Below, in pieces: positions 22,856 through 33,184 of a stretch of 64,000 nucleotides of DNA. Source of the stretch: Asterella californica. Taxonomy: Eukaryota; Streptophyta; Marchantiopsida; Marchantiales; Aytoniaceae. Under the pieces are notes generated by a model, which made no database searches, was not told the origin of the DNA, and saw only the letters and a program-made list of their open reading frames with translations. The DNA is taken from assembly GCA_036924285.1 (NCBI GenBank), contig JAYKYS010000010.1, forward strand, positions 17,645,001-17,709,000. Direction: 5' to 3'. The first letter of the stretch is position 1. Each line of letters starts with the position of its first letter. A program made the translations under genes and the position numbers.

Positions 22856-24568
22856 ATGGCCAACCAAGGATCATCAAGTGGAGGTGCTGCTGCTGCTGCT
22901 CAGCAACCTGTTCAGTTGGATGCTGCTACGATGAAGATGTTCCAAGCTTTTTCCATGTTTATGCAGCAGCAGCAGAGCCCAGAGAGGAAGGAGGTATTAG
23001 CAACCAAGGCGTCGCAATCTGTGGTGCACCAGATGGACCAGTTCAAGGGTACAGATATTTCCAAGTACGTGCGATACTATGCTAGGGAGATGGAGGTGAA
23101 CAAGGTACCTGAAAAAGAGATGGTGGAGAACTTTGAACTTGCTGTTGTCTCTGAGATTCGTGGGCGTGTGAAGGAGCTCAAGCAGCAGCAAGGACAGACT
23201 TGGGAGAGCTTTATGCGAGCTTTGAAGGAGGAATACTACACTGAAGATTCAGAGAGGGTGACCAAGAGAACGTTCTTGGAGTGGGTGGTTAAGCCTAACA
23301 AAGGTTTGTCTGTAAATGAGTTGTTAAGGGAGTTTGATTGTCAGTATGCTCAGCTTTTTAGGACAGAGAAGCTTACACTAGAGGTGGAGAAGACAGAGCT
23401 TTTCTTACAAGCAGCGGACGTGACTATTCAGGAGAAGCTTGAGCTGTTGTTGGAAGACAAGAGTGAGGAGAGAGGATTGAAGACTGATTGGAAGAAGGTT
23501 GAAGAGGCTGTTTCGTTGCTGACCAATAGACAGAGAAGAAGAGACAAGGTGGTGTCAAGTGAAGCAGCACCTCTGATAATTCCTGTCAAGCAGTTGCCTA
23601 CTAAGCCCGCTTTGGTAATTGCTAGAGAGGAAGACTCACCGCTTGATGAGTTGATTAAGGGTATGAAGGAGCTTAAGCTTAAGCTCATTAGGTTAGAAGA
23701 GAAGGAGCAGAATGTACAGCCTGCTATGTAGAGACCTCAGATGAGAGAAGGCTTTGTTCATCGTTGTATATAGTGTGATAGCTTAGACCATGTAAGAAGA
23801 GATTGTGAGGAGTTTTTAGATGCATTGAGGAAGGATCTGATCTTCTTCAAAGATGATAAGATCCATCTGAGAGAGACTGGGATGATGTTGGGAACCAACT
23901 TTGGCAAGGGTGGTATGAAGAGACTTGTGAATGAAATATCAGCATCACATGCTGTTTCTCTTGTGAATGCTGCTACCTGTGGAGTGAAAGTGGAGATGGA
24001 GAGAGAGAAAGGGACTACTGGGTTGTGGTCTGATGTAATGCGGTCCGTAGCTAGAACAGAGCTAGACAAGGATGTGCTACGAAGGGTTGGCAACTCAATT
24101 CGAGAAACTACAGGATGGAATGACCCTGTGGATACTATGTCAGTGCATGCTTATGTTGCAAGAAGTCAGCATGAAGTTGTACTAGAAGAAAAACGCAGGA
24201 GGGAGGATGCGGGTGAGGCTTCTACAGCCAAACGACCTGCTACAAGGAGTGAAAGGGCTAGACCAGAGACAAGGCAGGAGACAACACCTACTCGGGAGGA
24301 AACTATGGAGGATCTACCATCTACAACACCAAAGGAGAAGGAGAGAAGCAAGGAGAAGGGTAAGATGCCTGCATATAAACTTCAGTCTGACATTGAGATT
24401 GCTACAGACTTGAAGCAGGTGTTAGAGAATCGTACCTTGAATGGGAAGGTTGAGTTTACTTTGGGTGAGATTCTTGGGATTGCAAAGCGTGAGTTCCATG
24501 AGGTTATCATAGATATCATCAAGAGGAAACGTCAGATTTTGGGTGAAGCAGCTACGCTAACGCTCTAG
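22856..24568 (+). pseudogene. gag of E1
   Basis: The start ATG at 22856 is 49 bp after the primer-binding site and opens with a Gly/Ala/Gln-rich segment (a Gln run near residue 43). A helical capsid-like region follows: 'DISKYVRYYAREMEV', 'RTFLEWVVKPNKGLSVNELL', then 'LEVEKTELFLQAADVTIQEK'. A TAG near 23729 interrupts. In the same frame a CCHC knuckle follows, 'CI-CDSLDHVRRDC', with a second TAG where E2 has Trp. The region 23825-24568 is open and encodes the E-type domain and 'EFTLGEILGIAKREFHEVII'. It packages RNA and assembles particles. E2 shows the same protein fused directly to protease. Confidence 0.88.
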
Positions 24569-25230
24569 GGACCAAAATGTCGGAGGATGAGGAAGATGAG
24601 ATTGCTGGTTACTGCTCTCAAGTATCCGAAGGGAGATCGTATTAGCAAGTGAGGTTTGAAGATGAGGTGGAAGCATCGCAGAAGAGCCATTACTCTCACA
24701 ACCATTGGGCAAGAGCAACCACAGAGACCTTGGTGAAGTTGAGAGATATGGAGGAACCTGTGGTGGCTTTGATTGATGACGGCTCAGAGATTAATCTGAT
24801 GTCTAAGAAGCTGTACAAGCGTGGGAAGTGGCCCATAGACACCGACCATGGATGGCTTATCCGTGCTACCAACAACCAGCGGGGAGAACTCTATGGTGCT
24901 TGTCCCAATATCAAGATAACTGTGGGTGACATCAGTGATGTTCATAATTTTTTTGTGCAAGACATGTCAACCTATCCTATCATTCTAGGGCAGTCTTACA
25001 TTACTGCTGTTAGAATGGAGACACGAGTTATGGATGATGGTTCAGCCTATGCTAGGATACGTAGTAGAGACGGCAAAAGAGCTGTTCAGTTTTTTACCGT
25101 TGCTGCAGAACATGAGAGGAATCGTGATAGCTTGAGAGACCATCCACTACCTAAGATTACTCAGGAGTTTAGAGAGTCTAGGGGTTTTGGCAGAGTACCA
25201 TTGAAGAGCGAGACTTCAACGGTACAGTAG
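24569..25230 (+). pseudogene. retropepsin-like protease of E1
   Basis: The active site is D-D-G-S in 'VALIDDGSEINLMSKKLY', followed by 'WLIRATNNQRGELYGACPNI' and the C-terminal strand 'YPIILGQSYITAVRMET'. Frame 24649-25230 is open. It is offset by one frame from gag, and one TAG lies upstream near 24642. In E2 the same boundary is in frame, so the offset here is probably mutational rather than programmed frameshifting. Confidence 0.85.
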
Positions 25231-25289
25231 AGAAAGGATTCTCGCCTGATCCAGTAGAGCAGAAAGCTTTATCCACTAGCTTCTTAGGA

Positions 25290-26650
25290 TTGACGTCATG
25301 TGGATCAGTGTGTTATAAGAAAGTTGAGAATCTGAAGAGGTTTGAGAGGCAACATGTGAAGTATGTACAGCAGTCTTTGTGGGATAGTGGAGAGTTAGCC
25401 GGAGATGAATACATATCTGGGGTGTTTGAAGAACAGTATTTGGTAGATACTATAGGGGAGTTGAAATCTATAGTAGAAAGTTCTATAGATGATGTAGATA
25501 GAGTGAGAGAGTGAGCTCCAAGGAGCTTTATGATGTAATTGATAAGTTTATAGATCGGCAAGAGGTGTATGTGGAGACCAAGTACAAGTCAGCGGCAAAG
25601 AAAGTCAAACCAGTGGCTTTGCTTTTACCACTCGATTACAATCAGAAGATGGAGCAAGCTGCACGAGAACCGACGCTCAGAGGACCGAGAAGAATTGAGC
25701 ACCAGTTCACAGAAACAACACTGAAGGAGCTGAGGATTGGAGGTGATGGATTTCTTACTGAGCAAGAGAAGAAGAGCTTCAGGGAGATGCTATCTAGGCA
25801 TGGTAAGGCGTTTGCGTTTGAGTCACATGAAGTAGGATGTGTAGATCCAAGTGTAGTTGCACCTATGGTAATCTTTACTATACCGCATGTGCTTTGGAAT
25901 CTACGTCCTATCCCTGTATCCAGAGCTCATCTACCAAAGTTGATAGACTTGCTCAATGAGAGGATTAGGATGGGTATCTTGGAACCATCTATAGCTCTCT
26001 ACTCTAGCAGATGGTTTACTGTTCCGAAGAAGAGTGGAGCTTTGAGATTTATCCAAGATATGCAGCCAATTAACAAGGTGACTATCAAGAATATGGGTAT
26101 AGGACCTATTGTAGACGAGTTTGCATAGGCTTTTGCTGATCGTGCTATCTATTCAATGGGAGACTTATATTCAGGTTATGATCAGTTTCAGTTATCCTCT
26201 GAAAGTAGAGACTTGACTACAGTGAGGACACCTTTGGGGTTACTAAGGATGTGCACCTTGCCACAAGGTGCTACCAATTCTGTAGCACATATGATGAATG
26301 GCATGAACAAAGTTTTGAGGGACTTCATTCGTGAAAAAACTATGCCATTCCTTGATGATGTGCCGATCAAAGGATGTGCTCAGAAGGAGAAGAATGAGAT
26401 AATGGATCAGAGGGGGTGCCGTAAGTTTGTTGCAGATCACATAGCTGACTGTGATAAGATACTGAGTCGACTAGAGGAGGTTCATTTGACTTTATCAGGA
26501 GCAAAGTCTGTATTTGGAGAATAGGAGGTGTTAATAGTGGGACACCTATGTGGATCTTATGATCGGAAACCTTGTCCAGATAAGGTTGATGCCATTCGAA
26601 GAATGAAGGAGACGTGTGGATCGGTTACTGAGGTGAGAAGATTTCTAGGT
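25290..26650 (+). pseudogene. reverse transcriptase of E1
   Basis: The frames 25290-25514 and 25511-26128 encode the connector and fingers: 'IEHQFTETTLKELRIGG', 'SSRWFTVPKKSGALRFIQD'. After a TAG near 26126, the palm continues in frame 26156-26524: 'MGDLYSGYDQFQLSSESRD' (motif A), 'LPQGATNSVAHMM' (motif B) and 'MPFLDDVPIKGC' (F-L-D-D active site). Then comes 'LEEVHLTLSGAKSVFGE' and a TAG at 26522, with the thumb 'LIVGHLCGSYDRKPCPDK' after it. The E-type RT has an unusual palm wording that it shares with E2. Confidence 0.9.
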
Positions 26651-26652
26651 GC

Positions 26653-27393
26653 ATGTGTGTTTATCATATATGGATTCCACACTTTGCACATGTAGCAGAT
26701 CCGTTGTACAAGCTGCTAAGGAAGGGGCAAAGATTTCAGTGGCAAGAGGAGCAAAGCGAGTCTATGAGGAAGTTGAAGGATCTTTTGGCTTCACCACCAA
26801 CTCTACGGAAGGTAACATATGAGTTGGGCAGATATGTTATCCTTACTGTTGATACTAGTCCTATTGGCATTGGATGGGCTGTAGGACAAGGTGACGAGGA
26901 TGGAAATAGATATGTGGTGCGTTTTGGAGCTAAGGTGTTAAGTTCACGGCAGAGAGACTACCCTCAGGTCAAGAGAGAGCTATGGGGAGTAGTTACTGCA
27001 ATGAAGAGTGACAAGAAATACTTGATAGGAGCACCTGTGGTTGTGGAGACAGATTGTTTACCTCTTTTGAGAACGATCACTAGCTGTACAACTCCAGATA
27101 TTGCTATGTTGAGGTGGATAGCATATATCAAGTCCTTGAACCCAGAGTTTAGACATATTGCAGGAAAAGATAATCTTGTGGCAGATATGTTATCAAGGGC
27201 TAGGTATTACGATGAGAAGGAAATGATAGATGACCAGGAGGATGTGGGAACAGAGTTCTATTCTAGTGTTCTTGCTAGAAAGGATAGAAGCTGTTTTGCA
27301 TCTCCATTGGAGTTATTTGAGGAAACTATGTATGATAGCGAGTGGTTGGATCTTAGGCGCTATTTGAGTTCATTGGAAAGGCAAGAAGGCTAG
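26653..27393 (+). CDS. RNase H domain of E1
   Basis: This is an open frame of 246 residues. It includes the end of the RT thumb ('YHIWIPHFAHVADPLYKLLR'), then RNase H with D in 'ILTVDTSPIGIGWAVGQ', E near 'KRELWGVVTAMK', D in 'VETDCLPLLRTI' and the last site in 'HIAGKDNLVADMLSRARY'. The polypeptide would degrade RNA in the RNA:DNA hybrid. It would normally be part of the Pol polyprotein and has no start signal of its own. The frame ends at a TAG before the integrase zinc domain. Confidence 0.88.
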   Translation: MCVYHIWIPHFAHVADPLYKLLRKGQRFQWQEEQSESMRKLKDLLASPPTLRKVTYELGRYVILTVDTSPIGIGWAVGQGDEDGNRYVVRFGAKVLSSRQRDYPQVKRELWGVVTAMKSDKKYLIGAPVVVETDCLPLLRTITSCTTPDIAMLRWIAYIKSLNPEFRHIAGKDNLVADMLSRARYYDEKEMIDDQEDVGTEFYSSVLARKDRSCFASPLELFEETMYDSEWLDLRRYLSSLERQEG

Positions 27394-28697
27394 TCTGATG
27401 CAGATTTCAAGAGGATCCTTAGAACAACTTATGGGTACTTTTTATATGGAGGACATCTATGGAAGCGCCTTAAGCTACAAGGAGGTGTACCACAACGGGT
27501 GGTATGTGACCTGGAATTGCAGCAGAAGCTGATCAAGGAGTTCCATGAGAGTCTATGGGCCGGTCACAGAGGAGTTTGGGTTACATTTGCCAAGATAAAG
27601 GAGAAGTATTGGTGGAAGGATATGTATAAAGATGTAGTACAGTTTGTTTCATCTTCTATACCTTGCCAGATGTATTCCAACATACGCCATCATGATGGAT
27701 TGCATCCTACTTATTCTTTAGCCATTCATTACAAATGGGTAGTGGATCTGGTAACTATGCCATTTGGGCTTGGACAAATGAGATATCTAGTCTTGGCTAG
27801 AGAAGATCTATCTAATCAAGTTGAAGGCCGTGCCTTGAGGACGAAGACCACTGCTAGTGTCTGCCGCTTTCTACTTGAAGATGTTATTTGTAGGTATGGG
27901 TGTGTGGGAAAGATCACTGCAGATAGGGATGAGCTGGATTCACAAGAAGCCGTTGAGTTCTTCAAGCGATTGGGAATCAAGTTGGCGTTAACCACTGCTT
28001 ACAATCCTGAAGGGAATGGCAAGAGCGAACGAGGTCATCCGCCAATCATCAAAGCTTTGGTAAAAGCTTGCAGGGGTAAGATCCGTGAATGGCCTAGACT
28101 GCTACCATTTGCTTTATGGGCAGATCGTACAACTCATAGTACCGTTACAGATTACATGCCAGCAGAGTTGATACTAGGACAAAAACTTGTGATGCCGATT
28201 GAGGAGATTGTGCCTACTTGGAATGTTTTGCCATGGGAAGATGGTAGAAGTACAGAAGATCTTCTTGCATTAAGGATCCAACAGTTAGAACGAAGACCTG
28301 AGGATGTTGCTAAAGCTGTGGAAAGGTTAAAGGCTGCTAGAGAGAGAAACAAAGGCAGATTTGATAGAACGCATAGATTACGACCCAAACCAGTTAAGGA
28401 AGGTGATTGGGTGTTAGTCTATGATAGTAGTCTTGATAATCAGCATAGCGCTATCAGAAAGTTTTCCAAGAGATGGTTCGGACCTTATGTGATGTTAGAA
28501 GTTTATGATAATGCCACATACTCTTTGAGAGAGTTAGATGGTGCAGTGCTCAAGATACCAGTCGCAGGGAATAGAATCAAGCTCTTTAGAAGGAGAGGGG
28601 GGACCAGAACATTGCAGAGCTTATTGAAGATGAAGCTGAAGACTCAATGGAGGTTGAAGATGAATTTGAAGCTGAAGCTGAAGAGTCTTGATCTGGA
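27394..28697 (+). CDS. integrase of E1
   Basis: The open frame 27499-28788 covers the enzyme and runs on past the real end through the polypurine tract into the LTR. The zinc domain is 'KEFHESLWAGHRGVW', then 'SSSIPCQMYS', where E2 has Cys at the first Cys position (SSCLHC) and this copy has Ser. The core has D in 'VVDLVTMPFG', D in 'KITADRDELDSQEAVEFF' and E in 'GNGKSERGHPP'. The GPY module is 'KRWFGPYVMLEVYDNATYSL'. An acidic/Lys-Leu repeat tail follows. The lost zinc-binding Cys would impair function despite the long frame. Confidence 0.9.
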
Positions 28698-28724
28698 TCT
28701 GGCACATACCGGAGGATGTGCAGG

Positions 28725-28739
28725 TTCAGAGGGGGTGGA
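28725..28739 (+). other. polypurine tract of E1
   Basis: The sequence TTCAGAGGGGGTGGA lies directly before the 3' LTR start TGTCGCGC at 28740. The same string with small changes occurs before the F2 LTR (62741-62755) and, inverted, at 11576-11588 (E2). Confidence 0.8.
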
Positions 28740-29025
28740 TGTCGCGCTACTTGGCGACTACATGCTTGACTTCTACTCCGACGCTTGAGTTTAGTAGTTC
28801 TAGAAGTTAGCTCATATTACTTCTAGTTCTTTATGTATATGTTTGACACCTTTGCATATGGTGTTAACACTATTTTGAGTCTTAGTAGGTTGATTACCAT
28901 GTTGATAGAGCTTAAGCTCATGGGTTGTATTTGCGTGTCGTCCATGCACGCTTTCTAGCTGATTTAAGTTATTTTTTGGGGCTGCGTGTCATTTTAGGTA
29001 GTTTAAGTTTTACGCTGGCACTCTA
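28740..29025 (+). repeat. 3' LTR of E1, truncated to 286 bp
   Basis: It matches the first ~290 bp of the 5' LTR (20698 onward) with few differences up to GGCACTCTA. It then switches abruptly into an inverted E-type pol fragment. Confidence 0.9.
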
Positions 29026-29750
29026 CCTTCCATCAGTAACGCTCTTTCATCTTCGTGTAAGTAGCCCATACTCCACGATGTCCAACCCACAAGGTGTCAT
29101 GAAACTCTTTCAGCAGATTCAGCTTCGTCGGTTGATCATCCACCACTCTAGCAAGCACTCCATCTCTTCTTTTCGGACGTTTCCATAGATAACCTTCACG
29201 TAGAAGATAACTGTACGCCTTCCGTCTGATCTCTTTGAACTCTGCATCACTCAATCCTTCTCTTCTGCATAACGAACTCAAATAAAATCCAATACCGCAG
29301 AACTTTTTTGAGTAGAACTCCTCATTGAACGGCAGTGGTTCCAAGTCTGAAGTCTGCTGACCAACTTGGCACCAAACGTCTCTCCTCTCTTCATTCTCCA
29401 CTTCTGCAAACATCTCATCCTCATCTGTATAGCGAGCCCTAGACAACATATCTGCAACTGGATTGTCCTTCCCTGCTATATGCTTTAGCTCAGGGTTCAG
29501 ACTCCAGACATAAGCAATCCATCGCAGCATTGCTATGTCTGGTGTATTGCAGTTTGCTATCATAACCAACAAAGGCAAACAATCTGTTTCTAGTATCACA
29601 CGAGCTCCTATCAAGAACTCTCGATCTACCTTCATAGCAATAACAGCTCCCCACAACTCACGCTTCACTTGAAGATAGTTACGATGTCTATCTGTCAAGA
29701 TCCGAGCTCCAAACCTTGAAACAAACCGCACACCTTCTGCATCTTCTTGG
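29026..29750 (-). pseudogene. E-type RNase H-integrase fragment (third E copy)
   Basis: The minus-strand frame 29033-29785 encodes E-type RNase H from 'GQEDAEGVRFVSRFGARI' through 'ILETDCLPLLVMIANC' and 'HIAGKDNPVADMLSRARY' to the integrase zinc domain start 'KEFHDTLWVGHRGVWATYTK'. It ends at 'KERY', after which a TGA replaces Trp. Both ends are broken. The left end abuts the truncated E1 LTR, and the right end fuses to element C integrase in another frame near 29750. It is a relic carried in by recombination. Confidence 0.88.
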
Positions 29751-30760
29751 CCAACTCTGCTCGTTGAGAACATGCTCTCATCCACATATCCGGGACATCA
29801 AGGTTCAGCACCTCAACAGAATCACGATGAATGGCCGAAAGTACATCTGGATCTCGGTCATACAATAGAAAATACTGTGAGAAGGAAGCCAAAGACGCTT
29901 GTCGGCTGAAATGGTAACCCATAACCAACCATGGTAACTGCACATCCCAATCTCCCAAGTAGCCCTTCTGCAAGTCATACTTGCGCAATCCTCTCTTCAC
30001 CGTCTGAACTACCCTCTCCGCCAAACCATCCGCCTCAAGATGATCTCGAGATGTAGTCCGATGATCAATCAGCGCCTGATCACACAAGACATGAAACTCA
30101 CCAAGGAACTCAATACCTTGGTCTGTCAGCACTTCAGCTGTTGCTCCAAAACGACTCATCACTCGATCTAAGAACGCATACGTCGTCCCTTCACTCGTCT
30201 TGTCCGGTAATGCCACCAACTCAATCCACTTGGAGAAGTGCTCCATCATCACCAACACATATCGGTGATGACTTATGGTCAACGATAAGGGTCCCGTAAA
30301 ATCTAAACTCCAACGGTAACCCAACTCCATAATCAGTAAGGGGTGTAACTGTGGAGTATGAGCATTAAACGATGCTCATACTCGATCACAAACCACACAT
30401 CGGTGCGACAAACTGTTGCACATCGACGTGCATACGACGCCACCAATACTGTCCTTGGAGTAAGCTATGCATACTCTTCACTCCAAAATGTCCCAACTCC
30501 TCATGGGCATGTCGTACTAACTGTGCCCTCTGAGATGGATGTGACACTATCCGTACTCTTCAATCACCCCCACTCGAAGTACATGTTGTCTTTCTCGTCG
30601 AAATCTCTTCGTTCGTTGAAGGATACGATCTCGCTCCTTGGCACTTACTGTGCCTACCACCATACCAGTACGTTGATACTCCATCATGATCACATCGTCA
30701 TGGATATCTCGCTGATCTGGAACACCATCTCCATCCTCAGGATCTAGAGACTCATCATCT
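29750..30760 (-). pseudogene. integrase of element C
   Basis: The zinc domain is recognisable in pieces: 'HEELGHFGVKSMHSLLQGQY' near 30500, then C-x2-C ('CVVC') in another frame near 30395. The frame 29695-30330 holds the core: D in 'RWSLDFTGPLSL', D in 'EVLTDQGIEFLGEF' and E in 'DGLAERVVQTVKRGL'. 'RACSQRAELAKKMQ' then leads toward a C-terminal domain that is lost at the junction at 29750. The wording 'HFSKWIELVALPDKT' is typical of Ty3 elements of algae, fungi and animals and differs from families A and B. An in-frame DDE triad is retained. Confidence 0.88.
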
Positions 30761-31120
30761 ACTCTCTGATCAGAGAAATATACGACTGGCCCTCCATACT
30801 AGAGTTCATGACCAACACACAAAGAAAGACAGATGTATGCCATCTTGGCACTATCTCTTCATCAACCTCGTCATACCATCGAGCTCCCGTCTGATCTTGC
30901 TGACTAGTACATGTGTTACGACTCAACCCATCGACATCTAGGTTTGCAACTCCAGGTCTATGTACTACCTGGAAGTCATACTCTTGTAAGATCAGGGCCC
31001 ATCGTGCAAGCTTTTCTGTAAGCTTGTCAGACTCCATCAACCACTTGAGCGGTTGATGATCAATGATGAGAGTAAAAGGAGTTCCCAAACAAATAACATC
31101 GAAAGTGTGCAACAGCCCAC

Positions 31121-32233
31121 TGTCGCGCCCCTCATTCTCAAGATCAGGCGCAGACGCGAACAACAGAACCCTAGCGGACTTGCGCTAGGTTGTGAACGCT
31201 GCGAGTAGGACTTAACGGCTTGGCCGGGAAGTCGGGATCAGAAGAACCCTAAGTGGTTCTCTGAACCAAGGTTAGAACCTTGGGTTAGGACATAAGGGCC
31301 TACCCAAGAGGGCCCCAGACGAACGCTGACCTAAGGGAGCGAGTCTAAGAACGGGCTGAAACATGAGTCTCAGACATAGGTCTGAGACGTGGGTCCGAGA
31401 CGTGGGTCCGAGACGCAGTCGAACCACAGGGTTCGACCCTGGGTCTGGACCATAGGTTTTCGGAAAAACTGCTAAGTGTTGGAGCTCCAGGGACGTTTTA
31501 GGTCGTGGACGGAGCTCCACGTAAGATCTCGAGGCGAGTGAGGTATCATTGGAAAGATCTCGTCGAGAGCTTTCCAGTGATATATAACACTCCTCGATCT
31601 GACCTCCGAGCTGGAAGTTATGGCCGAACCACAATCGGGTTGTGGTATAATTTTCAGGGACCAAAGAGGAGGGCGGGGCCGCCGATCCCCAGAAGTATAT
31701 ATGAGGGGGGCTCGATGCCTGGGTGGGCCAGGACGAGTCACCCGACCCCAAGGTTCGGCGGGCGGACTCTGGGGGCATGAGGTGATGGCTGGGCCAGTTC
31801 CAAGGCACGTTCCGATCTAGACTTGGACGGCTAGACTTAGGAACGATGTAAGGGCTGGGGCAAGACTAGGGAACGAGTCGGCGGGTTAGACCGCCGTTCG
31901 GGAGCCTGGACCCAGACGGACATCACGGGCGGTTGGGCCGCTAGGTGTGCTGGAGGCACCGTTTAGGACCCTGGACTTTATGGGAAGTCCGCCCCAAGTC
32001 ATATTGTGACTTGCTCATGTTTGGGACCGACTTAGGCGGATCTAAGTCGGGACTTAGGATTGCTGAGCTTGATGATTAGGGAGACGGTCCGGCTCCGGTC
32101 CGGACCAAACAGAACTAAGGTAAGTGGTGCATGGACGCTAACTTGTGATTGTGTTTGCAGGTTAGCGGTTTGAATTTCGGGACCTACTGAGCAAGAGCTT
32201 CCGCTGGCGCAACAAGGCGGTAGGTGCGCGAAA
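31121..32233 (+). repeat. solo LTR of family G inside element C RNase H
   Basis: It is flanked by CCCAC on both sides (31116-31120 and 32234-32238). It starts TGTCGCGCC and ends GTGCGCGAAA, so the ends form an imperfect inverted repeat, with the final CA changed to AA. Removing 31121-32238 restores the RNase H reading frame across the join. GC content is higher than in the neighbours. A TATATAT at 31696 followed by G-rich sequence suggests plus-strand transcription. Plus- and minus-strand frames inside (31272-31808 and others) look like chance in GC-rich DNA. Confidence 0.88.
31696..31702 (+). promoter_or_regulatory. TATA-like element of the G LTR
   Basis: TATATAT in an otherwise GC-rich LTR is the only good TATA candidate. 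It is the basis for calling this LTR plus-oriented. Confidence 0.35.
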
Positions 32234-33184
32234 CCCACACTACCGTCAAACACTCTCCCTCATACGAACTATACCTCACCTCTGCTGAATTGTTGGAGCG
32301 ACTGACATACGCCACCACGAACTCTTTTTTCTCATCATCATGTTGAGTCAGCACTGCTCCAAGTCCCAACATACTCCAATCGGTGTGCAGTTGGAAAAGA
32401 CTCTCCCTAACGGGTCTCCTCAAGATGGGAGCAGATGTCAACATATCCTTGAGCTCTATGAAAGCTCGCTCCTGCTCATCTCCCCACTGCCACTCCTGAT
32501 CCACCTTCATCAGCTTGGTCAATGGCTTCGCAATTGCACTAAATCCTTTCACATATCGACGATAGAAGTTCGCCAAACCAACAAATGCTCGAACTCGACT
32601 CACATCTGTGGGACGTGAGATACGTGCAATAGTCTCAACCTTCGTCTGTTGAACACCCAACTCACCTCGATAGATGGTGTGGCCCAGATACTCTACCAAC
32701 TCCTGAAAGAACTTACATTTCCTAGGGTGTAACTTCAACCCATGAGCTCTCATTCGCTCGAACACATCCCGTAAGTGTCTCTCGTGCTCCTCCATTGTAG
32801 CACTATAGACTAAGATGTCCTCAATATAACATCTGACAAAATCCAATCCTGCTAGGATTCTGTCCATCACCCTTTGGAACTCAGCAAGGGCGTTCTTCAA
32901 CCGAAATGGTAAGAACCGTCACTGATACAAACAATCTTTGCCGTGAGAGTCAATTCCTCATAATGTTGTCTTGGACTTATCTTCTTCTCTCACCGGCAAC
33001 TGATGATACCCTGCTCGAAGATCCAAAGTACTGAAGATCTTCACATGTCATTATCCTACGATATCCCATGATGTCCAAGGATGACGAACTCCACGTGCCT
33101 CACTCCCCACCTTTGCTTCCACCGACCCGATAGACAAAGAGCTCAAGAGTGTCTGAGCAGTGACACCTGTCGATCGCATCCGAC

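Larger units (their letters stand above)
20698..29025 (+). mobile_element. E-type Ty3/gypsy element E1, nearly complete
   Basis: A 5' LTR (20698-22778), a primer-binding site, gag, protease, RT, RNase H, integrase, a polypurine tract and the first 286 bp of the 3' LTR are present in order. The 5' LTR contains a B-family solo LTR. The element sits in the D2 LTR. The 3' LTR stops abruptly at 29025 against an inverted E-type fragment, so the 3' flank and its target duplication are lost. It is the least damaged E-type copy, with about eight stops or frameshifts across gag-pol. Confidence 0.93.
30761..33045 (-). pseudogene. reverse transcriptase and RNase H of element C, split by the G LTR
   Basis: RT starts at motif A ('TLDLRAGYHQLPV', near 33030). 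The fingers that should precede it are absent. Motif B reads as 'FRLKNALAEFQRVMDRIL', and the active-site box is 'RCYIEDILVYS', where the first Asp of Y-x-D-D is Glu. The thumb and RNase H follow in one open frame (32184-32900) with 'FQLHTDWSMLGLGAVLT' and 'SSYEGECLTVVW', where the 1113-bp LTR breaks in. RNase H resumes at 31115 and continues with 'LIIDHQPLKWLMESDKL', 'HRPGVANLDVDGLSR'. Apart from the insertion, the substituted active-site residue would already inactivate RT. Confidence 0.9.

Noticed and set aside
24568..24649. Programmed frameshift between gag and protease in E1
   Set aside because: E2 has gag and protease in a single frame, so the E1 offset is more likely a mutation.
31272..31808. 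Long minus-strand frame in the G LTR
   Set aside because: GC-rich LTR sequence, Pro/Ser/Arg-rich, overlapped by frames on both strands, with no motif.
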